From Seriola aureovittata (taxonomy: Eukaryota; Chordata; Actinopteri; Carangiformes; Carangidae), in NCBI RefSeq assembly GCF_021018895.1, contig NC_079373.1, positions 25,185,376 through 25,249,375 on the forward strand: a stretch of DNA of 64,000 nt, read 5' to 3'. Both the position numbers and the translations under genes were made by a program. Shown in pieces: positions 19,870-33,100 of the stretch (its first letter is position 1; every line of letters begins with the position of its first letter). The notes under the pieces are model-generated. The model was given only the letters and a program-made list of their open reading frames with translations. It was not told the DNA's origin and made no database searches.

Positions 19870-22800
19870 AATAAGATTGGATTAAAACCCCACCCCATCC
19901 CGGCCAGTACTTTGATGTGAATTATTTATTGTCTTTTCTAAATGTTATCGTTGTGTTTTTGTTTATTATTGAGATTCATGTTTCACATTGTCAGATTTTA
20001 AAGGTTTTTCTTCCCTTTAAAACAATGTTTGTGGTCCAGTTCTTATTTTTTACATGTGAAAGTTTATGTTTTCGTCTGGTTGATCATCATCTTTCAGGAC
20101 TTTAAGGCTCTGTAGTTTTCTCTGTTTACATGTGATTCACAGTCCGAAAGATGAAAACCAAAAAGCAGTGGCGTATGGAAGCTCAGAGCTGCCAGTATTT
20201 AATTTGCAATTTGTGTGCACGATAAACATGAGATGTTTGGCAACTCTGCGAGAAACCAGAGCAGTTGTTTAATTAGAAATTAGCTAAAATCAAGAACAAA
20301 TGCACATTTTAAAGTCCAGCTTGCGGTTTAATTTTTAAGTTGAAGCACATTTTATTCATTAAATGGAAGTTAAATATTGTCTGTCGTTAACGGCAGCACT
20401 TTAACTCGTGACCTCATTTTGTCATTTAAAAAAAAAAACACTCCAATTTACAAGGTTTCTTCTTTTCTTCGAGCTAAAACAATACAATACAATTACATGA
20501 AGGTTTAAGTTTTTTTTGTGCAAAATATGATCTTTTCTGTACAAGACTCAGTGGTTCTGTAGTTTTCTGTTGCTACTACTATTTAATTTTCACATATCTA
20601 ACACAATGTATTGTTTCTCTGTCAGAGCAGTTGAATGGTGTCCTCTGATTGGTGCATTTCAGCCAATCAGATGTGATGTTTCGACCAGTCGTTTTAATGT
20701 TTCACGTCAACAGATTTCAGGGGGAAACCTGCTGTTCGGGATGAAATACATTTATATTTTACTCTGATTAGAATTGAGCTAATATCAGGACAGAATTCAC
20801 ATTTTGCAGTTTCATTTCATAAGTTCTAGTTGTACATTTTCTGTTCACTGTCATCATTATTATTGCAGCATTGTGATTTATAGCACACTGGAGATTATTT
20901 TAAAATCGAGTTATTATTTTACTTTTTTTTTAATGAATTAAATTTACTTGCTTTATATTATTTTGGCAAAATGCAGAAATTTTATTTAAATTTGAATTCT
21001 GACATGTTTTCTATGCAGTGAACCTGAACTTCAATAAAATAAAATCTAAAAACTCCAAAGGAAAAAACCTTGGGAGGTTTTCTACCATGTATCACGCCGT
21101 CACTAATGTGCAATCTTTACAACTGTTTTCTATCATACTTTACCGTCTTTTCTTCTGTCAGCAGGATTCAGAAGAGACTTGTCTTCATTCATATCCACAG
21201 ATGTTTAATTTATTAATGAAATGCAGATTTCAGGTTTTATTTTTATCCAACTAGTCTCTGAGGGAAAACGCAGCCTCGTTCCTCCTGCAGGATTCCCACC
21301 CGACAGGTTTGTGTTTTCTGTCTCACTTTTAGTTTTTGTATTCAAACCGTTTTCTGTGTTTCTGTGTTTAGCTGCTGGAGACAAGAGTTTAGTGTTTTTT
21401 TTTTTACATTCCTGACAGTCAGCACTCAGGTGATCTGTTGAGACCGACTCCTGATGAATTGCCGCAGACGTGATGACATTTGATTCTGCTGTGTCTCAGT
21501 CCCAGCGGCGCTCAGATGTCTGCTGCTGCTTGCTGACAGTGAAGGGGACCCCCCTAAGGATCAGACATTTCCTACTTTAACAGCCGGGTCACCTGAGCTG
21601 TAAGTTTGGGAAACTTTAACAAAGGAAGCTGGTTGTTTTACTGATGGAACACTACAAGTTACATCCACCTGTGCAGGGGGTGGGACCAAAATGCTCCTGA
21701 AAGAAACACGTTGCTGTTGTCAGTCTGTCCTCTGAGCTTTCAGCTCTTTTGACTCTGATGAGATCTGCTGAGAAGCTTTTAAAGCTTCCTGTCTTTTTGT
21801 CATCAAACTTTAAAGACCTTCAGATGACTTCGTGCAGGTCCAGATCCTGCAGGGACCCCGAGCACTCTGGACTCTGTCTGGAAAATAATAAGCAGTTCTG
21901 ACGCGGTTGAAAAAGCAACTTAACAACCCCTGAAAACCTTTTGTTTTTTTTTTCCCAATCTAGTGGTTTAATGTCTCACCTTGTGCTGTGATGTAGAAGT
22001 GTGTGATGTGTGCACTGTGACATCACTGTTGGGTGTGGTTACAGATGCAGCAAAGCACACCTTGGTGCATTTTAACCTGCTGTTCGGTCGCCCTTTTATA
22101 ATGGGCTTTGGTTTATTTCATACTTGTAGTTGAGAGTGTGCACAATTAGCACCTGTGATGCTCTCCAGTTACAGACCATCGGTGACTAACTTCTGTTTTC
22201 CGAGTTTGTCCTTTAGATTGCACTTCCCACCAAGTTTGCTATTTTTTTTAAGGCAATACACATTTTGCATGGGAGGAGGCACCACCTTAAAAGTTCCTGC
22301 TCTTCAGTAAACTCCACAGATTACATGACAGACTGAGACGATGGGCTGTAGCCTAGACACTGATATATTGTGTATCTGTGGCTAGTTTGTTTATACCCAT
22401 ACATAGGTGAGTGTACACTAAATACCAATGCACCTTTTTCCCAACATCTAAACATCTGGTTGATTTGACACCTAGCAGACATTTCTGAAACTCTGAGATA
22501 GAAAACCGAGGGGCCATATTCCCAATGCATCTTAAGACTAACTCCGAAGTTTACACGGCATATATGAACGTTTTCTCTGTCGCAGGATTGTCTTGCTAGG
22601 AGCAGGTGGTTGGAGCAGCGATTGTTGCATTTACAACTCAAGAGGATATGATACGCCATCTGGGCAGCGCTACTTCTTCAGGGCAGACTATACGTTACAA
22701 TGACTTGCTATCGGAAAATGACGAGATGGGCCAGCCGGGCTGTGGGCTAGCCAGTTAGCATGCTAACATTGCACCGCTGGAGACAGCTCTTGGTGAGTAA

Positions 22801-23895
22801 AGGAGTGAAGTTTGATGCCAAACTTGCAGCATTTCTTCTGGACTGGTAAGTAAACACAATGTTAACATTAGCCAACACAAGCTAACATTATCTATGTAGG
22901 AACAGCAACATTTAAGCAGTAAAATACATCATTGCTCGAGTTACAACACTTTTTTGGCTACAGCTTTACTTGGTCTTGTATGACCACAAGCTTAAGGTGG
23001 CTAATGCTAACAAAATTACTGAGTCACTTCGCTAACTTAATGGCAGTGCTCTACCTGTGCTACTGTTACAGCACTAAATTAAATGCTAAACAATAGCGTG
23101 TAGCGTCACCCCATAACTGTCACCTGTTGCCAAAAATGTATTCTCGCTTTACGACTTCTAATTTTTAATTCACAAAGTGTTTTTGCTCCAACAGCTTCTA
23201 AGTCTGAAAGAAGTTAGAAGGAGTCAAGACCCCTGAGCCATAAAATCCTGCTCACTGGCAGCAAGTAATGATGGCGGCCATTTAATGGATTTAAAGGATT
23301 GATTCAGCTCACCAACAAGTTGAAGCAATCCAATAAAACTGGAGATGATGGCTTGAAGAATTGATGATACAATTTGATGGTCTCATCCTCACTCATGTGG
23401 CAGGATTATTCATCGCAAAACTGTGTTATCCAGACTTGTTTGAGGAAGTGCACATTAAATAATCATCAACTGCAATAAATATTTAAATAAAGCTGATTTC
23501 ATGGCCATTGCTGGATTATCCAGTAAAATCGCTGCAATATGTAAAAATGATCACATCAAAGTTTGATCGTTTGTTGCCAGCTGTAAAAAATATCACACGC
23601 TGATAGTATTTGGTGCCAGGTACAATATAGTTGACAAGTCAATATTTTACTTTCATGAAAGAAATCCGTGACACAGTTTCTAAAATATCTATGATCCCTT
23701 GATGAAATCTCTTTATCTATCTAATGTAATTTAATTTGTTTCTCATTCTCTTGTGTGATGATGAATATTTTATTTCAACCATAGCAACAGGGTCAACCAC
23801 TCCCCTTCTCTTAACTCAGGATTTCTCTTTGGGTTAGGGTTAGCAGCTTAGCAACAAAGTCGTCATTGCACTACACACAACCCGATTTTTAGTGA
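19870..23895. other. gene-free region between deaf1 and drd4
   Basis: No exon of a recognised protein was found on either strand. The region holds AT-rich unique-looking DNA. The 22.48-23.05 kb segment contains CATATTCCCAATGCATCTTA and repeated GCTAACATTAGC-like words, which resemble dispersed teleost repeat fragments. I see no RNA gene. Confidence 0.5.
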
Positions 23896-23900
23896 AAACT

Positions 23901-23906
23901 TTTATT
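23901..23906 (-). terminator. candidate poly(A) signal of drd4
   Basis: TTTATT on the + strand gives AATAAA on the minus strand, about 290 bases beyond the drd4 stop codon. Confidence 0.5.
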
Positions 23907-24196
23907 CTGAAAAGATGAATTGCCACATATAAAATCGGTTCTTGTTGGTAATATGATGTAGATGTGTTGCTGATCCTATGTACAGTTTGTTCTTCAGACT
24001 GAAACTTCTTAACAGGAAACTTGAAGCTCAAACAAACTTTGCTGTCGTCACATGTAAAAAAAAAATTAAAAACCTCACAGAGGACGGAAACAATGGCAAC
24101 ATTCACAGACTAAAGACACTAAATCCAACAGTCATTAGCGACTATTGCAGCTGTTGTACGTTTAGAAATGGTCCATGCAGCGGTAGCGTTGCAGTT

Positions 24197-27100
24197 CTAG
24201 GAGCAGCAGCGGTGCAGAAACTTTTTGAAGAAGTTCCTGAACTCTGTGTTGAAGACAGTGTAGATGACGGGGTTCAGAGCACTGTTGACGTACCCGAGCC
24301 ACGTCACCACGCTCATCAGGGCCGGTGGGACGTGGCAGTCCTGACAGCGAGCTCGCATTGTGTGCAGGACAAAGAAGGGAGTCCAGCAGAACAGGAAGGC
24401 ACCTGCAGGAGGAGAAGAAGAATCAGAGATCAGAAGCTTGTCTACAGTCGGACGGAAACACGAGGGACCTTACATCTAGATAAACCTGTTCCTCTCCAGA
24501 TGTGTCAGGGTATTAGTCTAAACTCCATCCAGTCTTCAGACAGATCTAGCTCACGTTTAACCTAGTTTAGCACAAACAATGGAAGCAGAAAAATCCAAAA
24601 CATTTACTGTCCTGATATAATCTGTTTCAGGACTAGAAGAAAAACACAAACCTTTCTCTCAGGTTGGATTGAATGATTTAGTATTTTCATATTGAAATTG
24701 TGACAACTTTCAATTTTTATCATAACTTTATTAATGTCTTCAAAAACCTACCAACCTTGAAAACTCAGATGAGTTCAGTCAATCAATCAGAGCTTCAGTT
24801 AGCTACCAACCAAATTACATAGATATTTCACAAACCCATCTATCTACTAACCTACCAACTCACCTACCTTCCTTCCTATCTAACTAACTACCGGCCTACC
24901 AACTCTACGTACCTATTTATCTATCTATCTACCATCCTACACACCTACCAACTATCTTGCCGTTGAGTCAGATGAACAAACAAGGTCAGAGCTTCACCTT
25001 CTTACTGTATTCCTACTTGCTTACCAAATTACCAATTCGCCTATCTACCAGTTTACCAATCTGTGTACGGTATCTTTCAACCTACCAGCTTGCATTCTTC
25101 TCACCAATTTACCCATCTGCACACCTCCCAAACTACGTCCACATCTACCAACCTAGCTCAGTGGTAGTTCAATGTGGACAGAGCTGGAGTTTAATTTGTA
25201 CAAAAATGTTTTATCAGCCATAAAAAAGTGGACTTAGTTATTTTCTTTGTATTGCTGAGCCCTACTCTTACCTTAGGCCATCACCTGAGCTGCCACGGAA
25301 CGTAATGGAGCAGATATTCATGAGAATTACCTGCACACTGAGAATCGTGTCTGACCAAGACTTACGTAATAATTGGATTTCAGATTAAGGACCTGCAGGA
25401 TTAGCTGCTGTGTGCCAAAGGGAAGCACTTCTACGCATTAGGACCAACACTGGCTGCTATTAATAGGCCAACCTTTTCTAACTGATGTGCTAGTGCCTCT
25501 GAACAGACATCAGAGGTGGAGGTGAGGCGTTCAGGTACCTGCAGTCATCCATTATATTGTATGTAAATGTCTGGGTGTATGGGTTGATGATGTTTTTCCT
25601 AAATCTTTCGTAACTTAAAAGTAATTAATTTGAATGTTTGTTCTAAACATTTTTGAGCTGCAGTAGGGTTTTCTGCCATAACTTCACCCACTTCCAACGT
25701 CCATGAAGGAAAGAAATTATCTTAAAAAGTCAAAACTCTAAAACAGTACGAATGATCATGATTTGAAATTCAGTAATTACAGTACATTACAAATCTCAGA
25801 GAAACTCTCCCATACTTCAGCATTTAGGGTGGTCGCGTTGGATTCGAGGGTTTAAAATCACTTTTGTGTCTGTGAGTTCAGGATGTGTTCAGCTGGGCAG
25901 AAGCTGTATGGATTAAGCCACATTTTAATCCTAAATTGGGTCAAATTTCCAATAGGTTGCCCGTCATTTGATGTTCAGTTTGAGACGGGTCATGACGTCT
26001 GATCAATAAACGGTCAGGCTGTTGCCATATGATGATCCAGGTTCCCACATGACTGCTGTCACCAGGTCTGTCGTACACTGTAATGAGCTTGTTTTAATAT
26101 TGTTGTTGTTACTGAATAAGCATTAAACAAACAATACTGTTCAGTGTTGACATGCAGTAACCTCCATGTTGTGACCAGTCGCTTGATCAATACAGTGTGA
26201 CCAGACGAGTCCGATGATCTGGGTGTGTTGGAAGGCTGATCAAAATGTATAGTGTGACTTAACACAACATACAAGATTAATGAAATCCTACCGTGTCTGC
26301 CCAGCTTTAGCTTGGTGTCGCGAGGTGACTACAGGCTCTCCAGTCTTATCTACATGTCGTGTCTTCTTAGCTGCTACCTTTCCATCATTGGGCCTATATC
26401 CAGGTATCAGCCTCACTGTGAGGATGAAAGGTCATGCATTCAGTGAGACCACAATTTCCCTGTTTTGTTTTTGCTTCTGTTAAATACAGAAGGTGTGGTG
26501 CATCAATGTGCTGGTTTAAGTTTTGAAATAACAACAAAGTTCTTTGTACTCCTGAAGCTGCAGGAGGTCTAATCCCCTCACACTGCTGACCGCCGGCACC
26601 AGAATCTCAAACTTTCTACCTAAATTCAGTTTTCTGCAAGGTTCAGGGTTTGGACTGAATTACTGAAATTAAAACCAGTTGACACATAGTAAACCTGGAG
26701 ATTTTGGGGGCGCTGCAATTCAAGCCAAACCTCTTAAGTCTCACAATAAATGTTTTAATACAACAATTGTTGCTGTAGTTTTGACCCTTTAAGACTGTTT
26801 CCATTCTCCATAGACCTTCACTCTTCAGTGAAGAACTCATGAGGCCGATGAATTTCAACTCGAGGCATTTGTCAGTCTCACAATGGTTTGTTCTCTGGAC
26901 CCTTTAATCCCTAGACCAGCTCCTAATCAGCCTTGCATGGTAGTGGTGTTACTAACGCTGCTGAGGTGAACTCACCCACAACAACAGGTAGCACCTTCAT
27001 GGCCTTCCTCTCCCGACTGTTGATCTTGGCCCTCTTCCTCCTGTGAGGGTCAGGGTTGAACCTGATCTCCGCAAAGCTCACCGTCCGCACGGGTCCGTCT

Positions 27101-30100
27101 TTGTACTCTGAGTGGAAGGGCCGATCCGTGGACGGGAAGGTGGACGGTTCATCCGGAGTATCTGTCAGTTCCCGCTCTATGATGGGTGGCAGCGGCGGCG
27201 GCAGGGAAGCCAGTGGCGGCAGCGAGGCGGCGGCCTCCTGCAGCTTGCGGCACGCCTGGATGCTGTTCCTCAGCTTGGCTTTACGCGCCTCCTCCCAGCG
27301 CCGCAGGCCACGAAACATGCCGCAATACAGCAGCAGCATAATGGGGCAGGGGATGAAGAAAGAGCACACAGACGAGTAGAGGACGTAGTTGTCGTTCTCC
27401 AGTTTGCACTCGCCAGGGTCGCGACCAGGCACGTTATTGATGCCGAACATGACGGGCGAGGCCACGGCTAGGGCCAGGATCCAGGTGGCCGACAGCAGCA
27501 CCGTCTGCCGCAGGTCCACGTGCTTCCTGTTGTAGTTGAGAGGGATCAACACGGCGATGAACCTGCAACAGGTGAGAGAAACTTTACAATCTGAGAACTG
27601 CCACAACAGATATTATTAGTATCTCTAATTATTTTTTTTCTCCTCCTGTTCTATATTTAAGAAATATATTCAAAAAATGCAAAAACATTATTAAAAAGAT
27701 ATTCAATAAAAGCTCCATCCTCAATTCTAAATCAAATCTAAATCTGGAACAGTATCAGTTGTAAATCATAAAGGACACAAAGATAATGAAATTAATTAGT
27801 TCATCTTCAACAACACCTCTGTATCTTCCTGTTTCAATATGTAGAGGCACAACCATCATTTACCTTTATACAATTTGTCTTTTATATATTTTTCACATTT
27901 ATAATCTTTTCCTAAATAGAAAATAAGTTCTCTATGTGGGCTTTTGCAAAAATTTCCCCAGCCTATGATAAAAAGAGGACGTAAATATGACAGTTAAAAA
28001 TAAATAAAATAAAATACATGACATTAAAAACAGAAATAAGTACTTCCACCATCATCTTAATACTTGCAATCCTTTCAGGCTGAGCAGGAAGTTGTTGTTC
28101 TGTCAAAATAAATCTTCCTAACCTCAGTCTTGACAGCTGATGGCAGAATCAGAGCGCCGCTATTTCTTTATTGTTCCCAAATGAATCAGCTTTTTTTTTT
28201 TTTTTTCATAGCAGATACTTTAACCTTTCACAGCTGGAAAATCACAGGTGGAACTAATTAAATTAAATTAATGATACGTCCTTCCAGTAATTATTGCAAT
28301 GCAGCATTGAATAATGTTATTAGTTACACTTTTAATTGACAGGTTTACATTTTTCCCGCCTGATGGCTCTGCAGCCTCCTCCAGGTTGGGACCCACTGGT
28401 GCATTTGGACGTGTACAGTCCCTGGGGTCGTGTATTTTGGTCTGCAGACCTTCATGCACATGAGCAGATGATGATATTTACACATCATGGACGCTCGCAG
28501 CTGCAGGAAAATATAATTTTAGCTTGATGCTCTGACCAACATCAGCACCTCAAGGCGTAGAAATCATCATCCTCCACAGGTATTCACAGGTGTTCACATG
28601 TGATAAGACCTTTAAGAAGGAGCCATCGGTCAACATGACTTTTTTAGTTGTGTTTAGTTGTGTTTAGACCATGTTATTTCTACTTTTAACCGAGTAAAAG
28701 GTGTGGAGAAGATCGATACCACTCTCATATCTGTCTATATGAAGATACAGCCAGCAGCTGGTTAGCTTAGCTTAGCATAAAGCATGGAAACATAGGGAAA
28801 CTGTTAGCCAAAGGCAACAAAAATCCACTTACCAGCACCTTAAAACTCACTTATTAACAGGTAAAATATGATTTCTTTAATAGTAATAATGATGATGATA
28901 ATAATAATTATAATTATAATAATAATCTTTTTTTATAGAGCATTTCAAAAGCTTTTCAAAATCTACGTTACACTGTGCTTGACAAAGTCAGCAAAAAATA
29001 GAATCAATAAAATCAATGGATTGGTTAGCTGTATAAAAACCAATACAGGGTAATTTTAAGAGAAATAAAACAGTTCAAAGGAAAGTAAAACCAGGAAAAG
29101 CTCTCTGATAAAAGTATGTTTTAAGAAGAGGTTTGCCTGAAGATCTCAAGGTTGGAGATATAACCAGGAGAGAGGCCACTGAGAGCTTTAAGAGTAATCA
29201 ATAAAATCTCAAGTCCTGGGAGCCAGTGTCAAGAGGCTAAAACAGGAATGATAAGTGAGTGAGTGAAACACCTTTTGTGGGAAGTTTTGTGCCGAACTGT
29301 TTCTAACATCCAGACAGGAAATGACTTTTCCAGCCAAGAAACAGTCCAACCTCTGTGAAACAGCAAATTGTCGTTTGTACTCTTCAGTTTTTGTACTGAT
29401 TAAACAATTAAACAAAATAATTAGTGAGCTTTAAAAATGTTTGAAGTTTGGATTTTGTTCCCTTGCCAGGCTAGCTGTTTCCCCCTGTTTCCAGTCTTTA
29501 TGCTAAGCTAAGCTAATCAGTTGCTGGCTTTACCAAAAGCAAATAATCCTTTTCCTGTAAAAGGTTGAGATCAGCAGGAAAAACATGAGACTGACCTCTT
29601 TGACTTTCCAACAAGAAATATTAGTAGTAACAGTCGCTTCATTCAGAGGCTCTGACTCTGGGGCCCCCTGGTCCCTCGGGCCCCTGGCCCTGTTCAATAA
29701 TCCATCTATGAATGATAGGGGGTCATCAGTCAGTCTGAAGAGTTCCCCCTTCAGCCCGTGGACTCCAGCAGCTGGTGGACTCTCTGCAGACCTTCAGGAT
29801 CTGCTTCCTAAACAGTCTGTTGAATAATTCAGACTCTGTCACCCAGTTAAATCTCTAACTGCTTCAAAAAGCTTCAGATCATCACCATCAGTCCACGTTA
29901 GCTTCACTGCTTCCATCAGTCTTTGACGTAATCATATTTCCTGGAGTCAGGACATCAGATTTGAGGAGCTACCCGGGTTTTTCAGCTCAGAGTTTTCATC
30001 CTTCAACATCAGCCGAGGGTTCAGATAATCTCATTGAGTCAAAGTAACGAGCGCAGAGCGAAGCTGGCAGTTCATCATTACAGACGCATCCTTCATTTAG

Positions 30101-33100
30101 GGCTTTAAATTGTTCTGTCTGCTCTGATTTTTCTTCTTTTGGAGCTTTTTACAGGAAACGGACAAAAGGTCATTGTCATATTTCCACATTAGCGTGAACC
30201 GTGGCGTTACTGTCTGACTCCGACGACCTTCAGGTGGAGATCTGAAACCCTCAGTGGGGCGTCGTCTGTGTTCCTGACAGACCGCTCAGGGTCCTGGTTT
30301 GATTAATCATCTGGTTGTTCCTGCGTGACCCTGACCTGAGGCTGATTAAAGCTCTGGCTTCGACATGGGGTCTGTGAGTTATGGCTGAACTTTGACCTCT
30401 GAGCTACACAGAGTTTCCTCTGATATTCCTATAGTTTCAGCGTTTGTTTGACTTGACTTTGAGCCGCAGCTAAATCATCTGTATCCTCTAACTACAAGTG
30501 GTCGCAGTGTCGGTCCGACACTTCAATTCAGACTGAAATATCTACAGTGGTGGATTGTCATGAAGTTCAGTCCAAACATTCACGTTTCACAGAGAATGAA
30601 TCCTGAAGACTCCTCAGATCCTCTGACTGACATCAGTAGACACATTTTTCATGTATCCTTAGAGATATCTCAACATCTACTCAGTCAGTTGGCACACCAT
30701 TTGGTAAAGACATTAATTTTCCCCAGTGGATGTATCCCAATGAAGCTTTGGTGTTCAGTAAGGAAGATCTTTTCCCTGTCACTTTTTCTATTAGAAACTC
30801 CTGCTCTTTCCGCTTCTTCCCATCAGTTAGCCTTCCCTTGTTGATATAAATGTGGTGGACAAAATATAAAAAACCTCTGTATGTTGCAGTACACTTCTAC
30901 AGCAGTGTTAGACTTTAGGCTGAAACCGTATTAAGCCCCTTTTCTACTTGTCAAAAAACATCTGGCTTTTGTCGGCAATGAAAAAGGGTTCAACCGTTCA
31001 CACCTGCGTCAAACGACTCTGCAGTAGACACTATTTTTTGCCCCTTTTCCTGCTTTGACGAGCCACAGACACACTGTATGCAGACCTGACACACTGTGCA
31101 TGAGGGTGAAAGAGTGAGCTGCAGCCCTGAAATCAATTTCAAAAACACACAATCACCGATCGAACCGTCTGACACGGAGGCTCTGACATTGACGAGACCA
31201 CCGACCCGAGCGGCTGGCAGCTCACTCTCTCTCCACTGCGTCTGAGTGTGCACTCTGTAAGTGCATGTGATGACGTCACTTCTTGCAGTTGTGAGTTTCC
31301 AAGGTCCGAACAGAAAGACAAACTGCACAGACAGTGGAAAAAGGGTCAATCGGCTTTTATTAGCGAGTTTACCCACGTTTAACAAACCTGCTAATTTTGG
31401 TGGAAAAGGGTACGGAACTAGTTTTAGCTAGGTGTACCTAATAAACTGACAACTGAGTGTATATATCAACTAATACAATACAGATTTACGTTATAAGTAA
31501 GTTTACGCTCGTACTCTCCAGAGGATGAATCCTAATGATTCTGGTGACTCTCTGATCTTTCCTGCAGTGCCATCTTTAGGACAAAACTTCCATTTGCACA
31601 CAGCATCACTCAAATCGTACGGACTGTTTACTTGTTGCCTCTTTGTAGTGTAGTCCCATCTGTCGTGTGTACCTGCACAGGTGAGCACTGACCTGTCGAT
31701 GCTGATGGCGCAGAGGTTGAAGATGGAGGCGGTGCACAGCATCACATCCATGGTCATCAGACCGTCACAGACGGTGGTGCTGAGGGTCCACACGCCGTCC
31801 TGAAACTGAGACGCACAGCGGCACGTTCAGAGCGGTCACTCATTTATACCGCTAACTTACTCAGGTACGGCAGTACAATAATGAAGTACTTGTGCTTTAC
31901 TTTATTATTTTCATTTTACGCTACGTTATTGTTCGTCTTCACTGTGGGTGGGAAATATTCTACTTTTAATTCCACTACAGCTGTTCTTACTTTACAGATA
32001 CAAACAAAATATATGATACATTTATAATAATAGATAGATAGAAGAGATTCCTGACCTTATTATTTTATTTTAAAAAAACTAATGCGTTGGAGTTCCTCGT
32101 TATTTGTCAGATGTATATGAGATGTTAACAGAAAATAAATGTGTTGTGTTGTGAGATGATTCATGGGAGAAGAAAAAAGTTCTGCTACACAAATGTAAAG
32201 TCTAATATTTCACTTATCTGTGAAATATTAGATCATTTTACATCAAGTTACAAGTTAAAAGTCACAAGCTAAAAAAGTTGGAAATCACTGGTTTAATATT
32301 TAGCTCTTCATAAGTAATTCATTGTTTGTTTGTTTGTTTTTTAAATAATATTGTGTTTTTTATGTGAAGCTTAAATCTGCAAATAAGTAGCAACAGGTAA
32401 ATGTAGTGGAGTAAAAAGCACAATATTTCCCAAGTATAAAGCAGAAAATAAACATACTCAAGTAAAGTACAAGTACCTCAAAACTTGAATAAACATACTT
32501 AGTTACTTACCACTACTAATAATACTAATGTGCTTATATTTAAGAAGGATTTTTACGTGTTCTGTATTTCAGTAAAATGTATCAGGTATTTTTTAATTAC
32601 TCCGCTACATTTATCTGACATTAAAAAACATATAATCAGCTCATTAAATATGACGCATTAGAATAACATAAAGTACCAAAGAGTGGAAAGGGCAGCACCA
32701 AACTGTACCAGTAATGATTATTGCAATATTATTGATAATAATAAAGCACCTACAGGGGACATTTTCCTGCATGAGACACTTTTCATTTTGCAGATAATAT
32801 ATTGACATTGTGGTGTAACGTCTTAATTGTTTCTTCCAGCTCAGATCTGCAGAAGGTCCCTGAGGTTGAAACGCGTGTGAGCTGAGTCGTTTTCTTTTAA
32901 TTAGTTTAGTTCCTGTGGTCAAATATTCGTTGCAAAGACAAAAACAAAGACAGTTTTGATGACTGTGAGGAGGAAACGACAGGAAAAATACAATGAATGG
33001 AGAAATAAGCTGACAAATCTATTGTGGTTGTGGGGCCCCTCGGCTGACCTGTGGCCCCTGGAAGAGAGCCGACCTGAGGAGGAATGTACAGACTGTTGTT

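Noticed and set aside
23978..24565. 195-codon + strand frame over drd4 exon 4
   Set aside because: Antisense to the last receptor exon and its 3' UTR. No recognisable domain.
27056..27471. Plus-strand frames over drd4 exon 3
   Set aside because: They are antisense shadows of the GC-rich receptor exon.
31794..31800. Alternative drd4 exon 2 acceptor at the inner AG (31801-31800)
   Set aside because: It keeps frame but would drop Phe-Gln. The outer AG gives the family-typical FQ-GVW sequence.
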